This document shows, piece after piece, positions 13,235 through 24,300 of a DNA stretch of 64,000 nucleotides. Numbering within the stretch: the first letter of the stretch is position 1; each line of letters starts with the position of its first letter. A program made the position numbers and the translations under genes. This stretch comes from Acorus gramineus. Its lineage: Eukaryota > Streptophyta > Magnoliopsida > Acorales > Acoraceae. The DNA lies in the NCBI GenBank assembly GCA_030737835.1, contig JAUJYN010000015.1, positions 3,217,685 to 3,281,684 on the forward strand. Direction: 5' to 3'. Under the pieces are notes generated by a model. The model saw only the letters and a program-made list of their open reading frames with translations, ran no database searches and was not told the origin of the DNA.

Positions 13235-13953
13235 GGTCCATATATATAACTCCTTTAAAAGTTAGCTAAATCAATTTGAATTTATGTAAATTTAAAAAAT
13301 CATTACAGGTCTATGTGTTATTAAAAAAATATGAAATCTCTACCGTCACTCTAACTAATCAGGTACATAGTTAATCTTAACTACACATAAAAAGTTATCA
13401 AAATGCCATCACCTCTTATTTTTGAAAAATCGATATAGCTCCTTATAAACTTCTGAAAATAAAAAAAAATCTCTACCTATAAAGTCCCTATCTTTTTAGA
13501 TAATATATATTTTAGTCTCTATTGTAATAGAAACTAATTAGATATGTGGTTGACTCTAATCATACATGATAAATTACTGTAATAACCTAATAAAATTTAC
13601 ATGATAAACTGTTGTATACACTAATTAGATTTGTGGTTGACTTTAAGAGAATTTACTTATTTTACATGGACCATTTTTAATTTTCATAAGTTTATAGGGA
13701 ATTATATCGATGTTCCCTTTTCTTTTACCATTGGTGAGTATAAGATAACAGTGACTTTTCAGGAAAGGCAGATATTTTTGTCATCAAAAGGGTTAAATCA
13801 GACTTATTTGAATGTATATATTAAAATAATTTAACTCATGGACTAAATTCGTTAACTACACATAATTTTTTTGGGATATGCAGTGATTTTTCAATTTTAT
13901 ATGGAGTAAAACTAATTTAGCTAACTTTTCATAGAGTTATATTGATTTTTCCC
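13235..13953. mobile_element. Foldback-type element
   Basis: The left side (atataactcctttaaaag, then ttagctaaat) and the right side read in reverse (GGGAAAAATCAATATAACTC, then aaaagttagctaaat) form an imperfect inverted repeat of about 75 bp. The end GGGAAAAATC resembles the Mutator-like family described at 47936-54954. No target duplication was found. The left border is approximate. Confidence 0.45.
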
Positions 13954-15829
13954 AAAAAAAAATACCAGTATAAGATAAATTTTAGGGTGATTTTTTTGGA
14001 TGCATTTTTTTCATAAAAATAGTGTTACTACACGTAAATCCCTTACAACTTTGTTTATAGTATATTGAATTAGATGTATACATAGTTAGATGATATATGT
14101 AGTTATTTATTTTTCATATAAATTTCTATTTATTATATTATAAGAGATTTCTATGAGTTCATACAATTTATTAAAATATTTAATTTTTATGAAAATATAT
14201 GAGTGGTTTTTTCTTATAGAAAAAACGGTAGGAAATTCTATTTCTCAATAAATTGAAAAATAGATAATATAAGAATATAAGAAAAGAAGGATATATAAAC
14301 ATGACAAAAAAATTAGACAAAAAGTCATCACCCTCGAAGAGCCGTTTGTCGATAAATAAGGTTAAACATATGACTTGCCAAGATGTCTCTAAGGCCCCGC
14401 AAACACTTATTCCCCACTCCCTGATGCTTGTCTCGTCTGCTCACAAGTGTTTTCAACATAGAAGCATCATGACCCCTTGAATACCACATCGTTCCTATTG
14501 CATCAAATCGCTCACGCACCATCAGGGATTTGCGAGACTAGCACGTGATCAGTCGCACTCCTGTTCCCTTTCTCTTTTTCATTAATTCATATGGTCACTT
14601 CCAAAACTGTTACACTGACTGAAAGCGTAATGGCATGTTGGTGGCCTGTTCAAGGAGAAACCAAAGTCGCGAGGTGCAGAGGCAACAGTAAAAAAAGATG
14701 ATCCAGAGTTCTATCCCCACCTAGACCAATCGGGGAAAGTGTCACCACCCCCCGGTGCCACTTTGCGTGATGAAGCTTTAGTTACAGGCCAGCCCTACAT
14801 GAAAAATCACATGAAGATTTTTATTTAATTTCAAGGGATTTTTACAAGCCTTCAAGTCTTCTTTCCATCTTTCACACCACTGATTCGCCAACATTAATGA
14901 TGAGAAGCTCATCGCATTTATGAACAGTTGTAATATCATTATTTAAAAATAAAACAAAACATGTGTGCATGGCAAGGAGGATTACGTTATTGAGTTAGGA
15001 CCATCCCTAACATATTCGTAATAATACAAAAGAAGGTGAATCGCATATTCACGTGATAGTAAAACCAATGCTAAAGATTTATGTGGAACATCTTTTCAAT
15101 GAAATGCAGAAGAAGAGTGATATAGTTGGACTGTGAAGATGTTATCTTTAGTCTCCTTTGTATTTTCACATGCATTCTCTAACCGTTTTTTGTTATTTTT
15201 ATAAGTATATACTAATCTAGTCTATATTATTATACAAAATAAAATATATATTTAAAAAATAAATACATATTTTTTATTTTTTTGAAAAATAAAATTTTAA
15301 TGTAACATACATATACTAGACAGTATACTCGACTATGAATTTTTTTTAATTGCAAGTGAGAATACAACTGTAAATAAGACTACAAAGAGGACAGAGTGAA
15401 TTAACACTTTAAAGAAATTTGAGGTAAAGAAATATGCAATCTATTACATAAAATTTTTTACAAACAAATAAAGTTATCAATCACAATCAACTGATCGGGT
15501 GGTCAAAAATGAAAAAAAAAATCTCCCCACTAAAATGTGCACAGCCTATTGTTAGTAGTTAATTTATTTTTTTTTTTTTTTCCAGAACAGAGAAAGGAGA
15601 GGTCGAGATGAAAAGTGTTGACACGATGACAGGTAGGAAAGGTAACATGGGGACATGGCAACACATCACCCACAACCTTTTCTAGCCCCCCCCCCCCCAA
15701 TTTAGGTAGGTGGGGCTCAGATTGAGTTGGCCTGCCCCCACATGATTTGTATGCTAGTAAAAGAATGATATACAATAATTATATTAAAAAAATGTTATAT
15801 TCAATTTATTTTACTATTTACAACACAAC
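13954..15829. other. Intergenic DNA without an identified feature
   Basis: Mostly AT-rich. A patch of more balanced composition at about 14320-14900 has a 64-codon minus-strand frame (14328-14522) that I cannot relate to any family; it may be an old gene or transposon fragment. A poly-C run of about 14 lies at 15687-15700, next to 'ggtaggtggggctcag'. Confidence 0.4.
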
Positions 15830-16050
15830 CCGACCATATTTAATTTTATTTTTAAAAAATTAATAAACTAATATAATGAGATATATAATTACCTTTCCAA
15901 TGATATATATTCCAATGATTGAATTGAATGGTAGTGTTCCAATCCAATAAGGTATGTACTTTGTTATATTGAAGAGAGATATTAATGAGGTATATATTTC
16001 GTTACAGTGAATAATGTAGGTTAACAAAGTATATACTTTATTGGGAGCTA
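15830..16050. repeat. MITE remnant, family E
   Basis: Repeated 'aatgaGGTATATA' and 'aGTATATACTTTgTT' motifs in both orientations, as in the other family E copies. Borders are approximate. Confidence 0.4.
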
Positions 16051-16299
16051 TTAATTCCCCAAATCAAGTTGTCAAATCCATTATCGAAAGGGTAAAAGAA
16101 AAAGATGAGGGAGAGATAGAAAGAGGGGGGGGGGGGGTGGCAGCCGGAGGTGGCGTTGGTGGCGACCGGAGGATGCCAGAGACGGGCGGATTCAGGATAA
16201 TATTTTTGGATAGGCTTTATTAAATATTAATATAGAAGGATTTTTCATTCTTATATTTGATGTAATTATTTTATATACCAAATAATGTATTATTAAAAA

Positions 16300-16660
16300 A
16301 ACATTCAATCTTTTTTTGCAATCCTATACACTGTGATAACGTAGTATCTACTGTGTATTATAGTGTAGGGTATCTGGAATAAAAAAAATTATTTATTCTT
16401 AATGAAAAAAATTACATTAGTGTATCTCAGTTTATATATCCCTTCATTTAACAGCATGTACTTCGATAAGAGAGTGCATAATTTTTTTTGAAAAAAGAAA
16501 AATGGTATGGATTGCAAATGGGGCTGCAGAAGGGGTTGGACATTTCATTTTTTTTTTTTTCAGCTCCAGCTTCAGTCCTATACGCATCGATAGAAAATAA
16601 CCGGAGCATATAATCACAATAATGCGGTATATATTTCGATAGAAATTTTATACATTTTCT
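16300..16660. repeat. MITE remnant, family E
   Basis: Landmarks 'gcagtatctactgtgtatta', 'gtactTCGATAAGAG' and 'ggtatatatttcgatag' recur, in altered form, at 18260-18410. AT-rich and non-coding, with approximate borders. Confidence 0.4.
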
Positions 16661-16960
16661 ATAAATGTAGAGAGAGAGATAAAGGAAGAAAAATAGAAGG
16701 AGAAAGAAAGGGAGAGAAATAGAGGGAGAGGGAGAGAGAGAGAGAGAGAGAGAGCCGGGGAGGGGGTGCAAAGAGGGCGACATGGCGGGATGGGTGGCGA
16801 GGGAGAGAGAGTAAGGGAGAGAGAAAGAGAGTAAGGGAGAGAGAAAGAGCCGCGCCCTTCCACCTTCTCTGCCCCGTCACCCCACCTCCCTCTCCGCCCC
16901 ACCCCCGCGCCATCCTATCCTTACAATACATTTCTGTTTTATAACCCACACATAGTTTTG
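16661..16960. repeat. GA-rich low-complexity tract
   Basis: Long purine-rich run with (GA)n at 16731-16754 and repeated 'gtaagggagagagaaagaga' units. The antisense frames are rich in Ser, Leu and Pro only because the complement is (TC)n. Confidence 0.75.
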
Positions 16961-17164
16961 AAATTTTTTAAGTATATATCTATCATGAAGTAATTTATTA
17001 TAAAAAAAAATAAAAATACTCATGCCTTTTGTTTGTTAGCGATTATTTGAAAGAATTTTCTATTAGACCAGGGCAAATAGGCCGAGGTAGCCTTTCCAAC
17101 TTGACCATGAGGTTAGCTACAAGAGTCCCTTCGATATAAAAATAAAAAAAAGAGAGTATACCAT

Positions 17165-17794
17165 AGGGTAATTTAGTTTCCACCCCTCCTAAAATAAGCA
17201 AATTATTATAAAAAAAATCCCTCCGAAACATAACATTATTACAAACCCTCTTAAAATGTTAACAAACTTTGTAAAAATACCCAACATTCAATAAAATAAT
17301 AATGTTAGGGGAATATTTCATCTTAACATTTGTAAAAATACCCAACATTCAATAAACTAATAATGTTAGGGGAATATTTCATCTCAACATTTATATATTG
17401 ACTATTACCCTCCCTCCCCATTAATGAAAAAAGTCTTAAATACCATTCTTCAACCTTTTAAAATCTCTTAAGAGTGCTGGAGATTTATTTTTGACATAAA
17501 CAGAGCTTCAAGAAAAATGCTTCATTCGGTAAAAAAAATAAAAAGAAACAAGTAGTCCTAAAAGACAATATTCCACCACATTGATCTGTAAGACCTATTT
17601 AACTAATGGAGAGAGTAAAATAATCAATATACATATGCTGAGATGGAGTATTCCCCAACATTCTTAGTTTGTTGACTATTGGGTTTATTACAAAGCCAAG
17701 TAACATTTTAAGGGAGTTTATAATAATATTGTGTTTTGGAGGGATATTTTTAACAATTTACCTATTTTAGGAGGGGTGCAAACTAAATAACCCT
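17165..17794. mobile_element. DNA transposon with long terminal inverted repeats
   Basis: The left end AGGGTAATTTAGTTT and the right end (reverse) AGGGTTATTTAGTTTG continue as an inverted repeat of about 100 bp (landmarks 'cacccctcctaaaata', 'atccctccgaaaca', 'ttaaaatgtta'). Inside, a 61-bp unit is tandemly doubled at 17270-17330 and 17331-17391. No target duplication was convincing. Long TIRs suggest a Mutator-type non-autonomous element. Confidence 0.55.
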
Positions 17795-17819
17795 ATTATA
17801 ATAATGTATGGATCTATTT

Positions 17820-18500
17820 ATAAAAATATAAAAAATTTATAATAAAAATATATATGTTGTGAGTGTATACACTAATTATGTATATGAGACTAAAAAAAAG
17901 AAAGAAAAGTATTACACAGCCCATTACATTCCACAACGCAGACGACACATTTTCTTATTTAAAAAAATATATTTATCTCATCTAATTAAGTATGCAATTT
18001 TATAAAATGTGAAATATATATACTCCGAACTGTATCATTTATAGAAAATATATAACAACACTCAATCATTTTATAACACAATATATATTCATAGGAAAAT
18101 CATATGTCCCCCCTGTGCAGCCTTAACGACAGTCCACACCGATTTTTTTTATTAAAAAAAATCATACATTATCCCATTGAAGTGCATGTTGTCATATGAA
18201 ATGAAATATATATTGAGATAGACTAGCGTATTTTTTTGTTTAATTTAAGAAAAATGAAAATTTTTTATTGTGTTATACACTATGATAGCGCAATATATGA
18301 GTGTTGTTACACACAGTTTTTTTTTCCAGTCCCATATGCCAATATGCGTCAATAGAAAATTACTAGAGCATATACTCACATTAACGGAGTATATGTTTCG
18401 ATAATTTTCTTTTACATTTTCTATAAATACATTCATACAATTCACAGAGTATATGTTTTATTTTTTTATAAAAACATGTACCTCATTAGATTAGATATAT
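17820..18500. repeat. Cluster of family E MITE remnants
   Basis: At least two overlapping AT-rich remnants: one with 'attacacagccca' near 17910 and 'cccctgtgcag' near 18110, the other with 'acagagtatatgttt' repeats at 18380-18460. Non-coding. Confidence 0.4.
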
Positions 18501-18589
18501 TATTTTAAAAAAAATAAAATACGTGTAAATTGGAATTAGGGTTGAAAAAAGGCCCTACGTAACATTGTCCAGCAATATATTATACTTTA

Positions 18590-20830
18590 TCTTAAGAAGG
18601 CGGGGCAGTGGAGATTATCACCCCATTAGCCAAGTGAATGATTGTTACAAAATGATCTTTTAAGGTTCTTGTTAACCTGTCTCAAGGAGGTAATTGGCCA
18701 TTTGGTGGGAGAGGCATAGTCTGCCTTCATTCTGGAGAGGACATTGCATGATGGTTTTATAACAATGCAAGAATGTATATCGGCAGTCCATGCAGATAAG
18801 AGGAAGGGATTGGTCCTTCAACTCAATTTTGTTGAAGCCCATGAGCAGTGGGATTTTCTTTTCCATTTACTTGCTTGTCAGGGCTTCGAGCCTAATTGGA
18901 TTAGGACGATCAAGGCTTGCGTGTCCTCAGCCAAGGCATCAGTGTTGGTGAATGGGGGTCCCTTTTGGATTTTTCCATATCAATAAAGGTCTTAGGCAAG
19001 GGGATCTGTTGTCTTCTCTATTGTTTGTCGTCATGGTAAATGTTTTTAGTAGGATGATGCAGATGACAGAGGCCGATGGATGGGTGAGAGGGTTTTAATG
19101 TAAGGTGGGAGGCTCTTCTATCACACATGTTTAGTATATGGATGACACCATCATTTTGTATGTGATGAAGTGGTTTCCAGTTTGAAGATAAACTTTTGAA
19201 AGTGCGCTTTGGCAGGTACCGATGTGGATGAGGGGTTGTTGAACATGATGGCTGCTATCCTTTCTTGTGATACTCATCAATTCCCTCTCAGGCACCTCGA
19301 GTTGCCTTTGTGTTTGGGGAGGCTTCCCATAACTGAATGGCCGCCTTGGTTAGTCTCTCTGAGTCTTAACTGGAGAGTTGGTTTAGCCATTTTCCTCAGT
19401 TTTGGTGGAATGCTCACACTCCTTTAGTCCATCCTGTCTAATTTTCATATATACTTCATGTCCATTTTTAATGTTTTCAAGGGAATACTTCACAGACTGG
19501 AAGAGATAAAAAAGATATTTCTATGGAATGAAGCCAAAGAGGCTCATCGCCGCATGCACTTAGTCAGATAGGACACCATTTGCAACAATAATCAGGATGG
19601 GAGAGAAGGAGTTCTAAATCTTGAAGATGTGAATAAGGCTTTGCTCAAAATGGCTATGGAGATGGTTGAATGACCTTCATTACAGAGGTGTAGAGTGGTG
19701 CGAGAGAGGTACATTGGAGATCGGATGGGTGATGCAGTTTCCTAAGTGTCAATAATAAGTTGTCAAAGGTATGGGCAAGTATATTGGCAGGTTTTGCTGA
19801 ATTCTCTGAGGCTATTCAGTGGGAGTTGGAATCTGGAGAGCTCATCAAGTTATGGGCAGAAGTTTGGCTGGGTGAATCAAGTTTGCACGAGAGATTCCCT
19901 AGCATATTTCATATCGCTTCAGCCTCGACGGGGAATGTGAGACGATTTTGGGTGAGTCGGGGGGGGGGGGGATTGGGTATTGGGAGGTATTGGTATGCAT
20001 AAATTTGTTCGACAGGGAGGTGGACATCTACCTGGGGCTACTTGAGGAGCTCCAAAGGGTGTCTCAGGTTGAGTCGGTGGGCGACATGCTGATTTGGAAG
20101 CCTAATCCGATGGTTGGTTTTACGGTGCGAAGCTGCTACTCTTGGGTACGCCGCTCGAGAATGGTCAACGAGATGGTCGCTCGAAAACATAAACAAATAT
20201 AATGTTGTAAGGTTCCCCTAAAAATGAAGTTTTTCCTTTGGTTGGCTTATCAAAATATTATTCTCACGAAAGCTAACCTTGTGCATTAGATGCCCATTAC
20301 CAATTGCCTATGTGGCCTTTGCGATTTGGAGGAGGAAACAAGAAACAATGGAGCATCTATTGATCAAATCCCTACTGATATAGGAGTCTTGGCAGTGGCT
20401 ATGCTGGGCTACGGGGATGGAGAGTTCCTTTGCTTCTCTTGAGGAGCTTTGGCAGCATGAGAAACGCCGGGTGACTGGTGATAGGAGTGTGGGTGTTTAG
20501 ATCACACAATCGTACATCCCGGTGAAGTTATGATTGATTTAGTGGACGAGAAACCTTGCGGTATTTAAGGGGAGCAAGCCTTATGTTAGAGAATATATGT
20601 GAGGGGGCGGTGAGGTTCATCGCGGAGTGGGGAAGATACCGCGCACGGGCAAGAGATTTTGCTTTTTATGGAGGTCGTTTTTCCTCTTTGAGTTAGGCCT
20701 CAGGTGAGATATGGTGAGTAAATGTCTCTTTTTCTTTGGTACCTTATAATAATTTTTTGGGGGTAAGGGTTGATGCTTATTTGGGCTTTCCTTTTGATTA
20801 ATACAAAGGTGAAAAATGAACCGTTTTGTT
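18590..20830 (+). pseudogene. Decayed L1-type LINE (reverse transcriptase and C-terminal zinc knuckle)
   Basis: Translated fragments in shifting frames follow a plant L1 ORF2 in order. They are the 'HPISQVND' start of the RT domain (about 18620), the block through KACVSSAKASVLVNGGP (18744-18962), 'RQGDLLSSLLFVVMVNVFSRMMQ' by frameshift (about 18990), a YMDDT-type box (about 19135), the 'LPLCLGRLP' region (about 19300) and a final 'PLKMKFFLWLAYQN' zinc-ribbon part (about 20215). Many stops and frameshifts are present. The first catalytic Asp block has decayed to LNFVEAHE. The endonuclease part is absent, which fits 5' truncation. It ends in an A/T-rich tail near 20800. Confidence 0.85.
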
Positions 20831-20869
20831 TTAAAAATACATATATTATGCTAGGGGGAAAGCTCTAGG

Positions 20870-21165
20870 TTAACCTGAATCGTATTTATTTCGTACGTTA
20901 TTTACTCTTTTATGCTGAGTTCTGTTACATTCAGTTATTTTTACCAACCAAAATGTAGTCTTATATATCCTGTTGGACATCTAGTGAAGTATATATATAT
21001 TTCGTTAGACAATGTATATATCTCATTAAATTTTTTTTTACACTTACTAAAAATGGATCATTCAAGTATATGCATTTTTTTTTTATTAAGACATATTTTA
21101 TTAGATGATATTTACAATTTTTTAAATATAAAAATATGTGTGATCTGAGTTTTGATTAGTACACA
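20870..21165. mobile_element. Family E MITE just upstream of the TruB gene
   Basis: Carries 'agttctgttacattcagtt', 'gaagtatatatatatttcgt', 'aatgtatatatctcattaa' and 'ttactaaaaatggatcattc', that is, the family landmarks in the opposite orientation to the 6262 copy. It ends roughly 150 bp before the TruB start codon and may form part of that promoter. Borders are approximate. Confidence 0.55.
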
Positions 21166-21311
21166 TGACTGAGTCTATCATTTTTCATGTATTAAGCTAT
21201 TATGGTTTATGAGCTACAAAATGTATCAACGCACTTATTCATAAAATTCAAATCCACAGGAAAACATATCCCTGCTCCCTAATCCCCCCCCCCCCCCAAA
21301 ATCCCCACACC

Positions 21312-24300
21312 ATGCTCGCCACAAGAACCCTCACCCACATCCTCCCCAAACCCACCACCACCACCACCACCACCCTCCGCCTCCTCTCCTCCAAAACCCC
21401 CTACCCCTACTACTACCACCTCGTCAACTATCGCCCCGTCACCGCCACCTCCCACCGCAAGCCCCAAAACCCCCAACCCCCCTCCGACCCCTCCCTCGAC
21501 CGCTCCAAACGCAAGTACCTCCGCAAGCGCTCCCGGAGGATGTACGGCTCCTCCTCCGACTCCGATGACGACAGCCGGTCGCGCAGGGCGGCCGACGAGA
21601 TGGTGGAGCTGAAGCCGGAGGTGGTGGAGCTGAAGACGCTGCACCAGAGGGAGGAGGAGCTCCACTTCTACGACGCGTTCGCTTACCCGTGGGAGAAGGA
21701 CCGACACTACCGGATGGTGTACCGCCTCGAGAAGAAGTACTTTCCCGATCAATGCCTTGACAAGGCGTTCTCCGAAGAGGAGGCGGTTGTTGTTGGTGGA
21801 GGTGAGAAGGGGTTGGTGTTCTTTGATGAGGGGAAGGAGGCGGAGGGGAAGGGGGAGGGGGTGGAGGTGGGTGGGGAGAGGAAGGTGCAGGAGTTTTTTA
21901 GGGATTTGAAGAAGGTGTCATCGCCCGGTGAGGGTGGTGGCGGGGGTGGGGAGGCTTATCTCGCAACGAGGAGGACGGGGCTTCCGCCGAGGTGGGACGG
22001 GCAGCACGGGACGGTGGTTTTGGTAGACAAGCCTAAAGGTCAGTTCTTTTCATTTTTTCCTCCTACTTGACATATTGTGGAAAACAAGTTTTCATTTTTT
22101 TGTTGGAAATCTATCTACTTGAAGTTTTGTTTGGAATGTTGATGTGGTTTTTTTAATACCAATAGCATGTTTGGTGAAGAATGAAGAATTGTGATAGTTC
22201 TTTTTTATTTTTCCTGCAATGGATAGTATCATTCTCTAGAATGTGTTGCAAAAGAGAAGTTCATATGATCTAGAATTTAGAACACGCTCATGTTTAAAAA
22301 TGGTAGGATCGGTGAAAATCATATGCTAAATCCAATTAGTCCCATGTGGGGTGAGGAGTGAGATGAGAGCATGTACTTTGGTTTAGTCCCACATCACGTA
22401 GTGTGAGAGGATAGTTTGTGCTTATATAGGAACATAACTCTTACACATCAAAATCCATTTTAAAGCTGTGAGCTTCATAATTGACAAGGCGGACAATATC
22501 CTCATGTGTAAGCTTGAGCTCTTACATTCTAAGACAACCTTCTAGGAGAACTATTCTTTTGGCAAGTGGGAACCATTCATTGTTCCAAATAGAGATTTCC
22601 CATCCTACGGTTTTGGGTCACTACCTCCTAATCCTCAGTTTTAACCTATGAAGCATGGACACGGACACGGACATGGGATACGGTGACACAACAACACAGA
22701 TACAGCGACACTGTATTTTTTGAAAAAATAGGACACGGATACGGCTAGGATACAGCAACAAATAAATTAATATAATAAATAAATATGTATCACTATTTTA
22801 TATAAACAAAACATTTCATTTAATTCACTATTTATAACCAATTACTGTATAAACTAATAAACCACTTTATAAATTACTATTTTAAACTAATATTTTTTTT
22901 TTTTTTTAACCTTAAGAAAGAGATTTTGTTTAAATGAGTTGTTCTAGGTTGTTTTAAATGGGTTGAATACTTGTGGGCTATGTATGGGCCTTCATTTTGT
23001 TTTTCTTTTTTACTTTTGGGTTGAAACTAGCTGAGCCGTGTCCCAGGCGTGTCTTGGGCCGTTTCCCAGCCGCGTCCTAGCCGTGTCCTAGCCGTGTCCA
23101 AGACAAAATGAAGGCAGACACGGCTGGAGCCGTGTTCGACACGTGTCCGTGCCGTGTCCGTGTTCGACATGTGTCCGACACGGGTACGGGGCCTCCGGGG
23201 AAGTGTCCGTGCTTTGTAGGTTTTAACTCTCAATTTTCCAAAGAGATAATGCTCAAGTTAGTAAAACATTGTCGTCACCCAGACCAATCGTGCATGTGTT
23301 GGGAGGGAGAGAGAGAGAGAGGATATGGTTATGACATTTGATGTTTTTTTCATAAAGTGATTACTCTCAGGATTCGAGCCTACAACTTTGGCCTGGTATC
23401 CCAGCCACTTTACCCTGGTATCCCAGCCACTTTACCATCATTGCAAACAATAGCCCAAGTTAGCAGCGGGTGGTTTTTCTATTTTGCTTTCTAGGAGGCT
23501 CACCAATCTTAGTGGAATCCCCACATCAATTCCAAAATCGAACAACTCAGACTTGTGATAATTCACCTTCAATCCTATCAATGCTTTGAATCAGATGAGA
23601 AGAAATTTGATTGACCAAATCTGAAACTGGTTGGCTTCACAATAGGGGTTTTTTTCTGCACGGCGTAGATGGGATTTAGTTTATCACAATCTTCTTGGTT
23701 CATCTCTTCAATTAGAAATATCTTCTTCATGATCTTTGCTCACCATCATATTGCACTTGTCACCAACACACCTTACGTCTATCATAAGCATTTGAAGGGG
23801 ATGGATTTTTGTAGGGCTCTCTTTCCACCCCTCCGGTTCTCCATCTCACCCAAAAAAAAAAAACTTTTGGGGTGGGATGGAAAACAAGGGGAAAAGAGAG
23901 GAAGAGAGAAATAGTGGTTTTGTCCAACACAATGGACGTGCTTGTCCTGCTTTGCCGCTGATGGCCGCCACCACCTCTGCCAGGCGTATGGTGGGTTGCT
24001 CGTCCATTTTGTCACCAGCACACCTACACAAACCGCCACTGCTACTGTTGACGAGATCATACCATGGTTCGGCCATGACCACTGCATCGCAGTGGATGCG
24101 CGGCAATCTGATGATGGTTGATGACCCTTGATGGGCATGGCGGTTGAGGATGCACATCCCACGGAGCCAAGGGTGATGGGTCAAAACAGTGGTGATGATG
24201 AGAGTGCACACAACTGTTTGGTGAAATGCTTGAGAGGAATGTGGGGGGTGAAGAAGGAGCTGAAGGCGCGGGAAGGTCTGGCTCGAGTAGTGTTGGTGTC

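Noticed and set aside
14328..14522. 64-codon minus-strand frame with fairly normal amino-acid use
   Set aside because: No family recognised, no splice partners and no second copy in the window. Left as an unidentified remnant.
21279..21752. 157-codon antisense frame
   Set aside because: It is the reverse complement of the GC-rich TruB exon 1 and has only low-complexity Val/Gly/Leu content.
22396..22430. snRNA-type promoter (TCCCACATC element plus TATA about 25 bp on)
   Set aside because: No U6 or other snRNA sequence follows, and the surrounding phrases match a common TRIM-like repeat, so the spacing is probably coincidental.
22646..23219. Arg-rich frames of 68-77 codons in both strands near 23030-23340
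   Set aside because: They arise from the GGACACGG repeat units of an hAT element.
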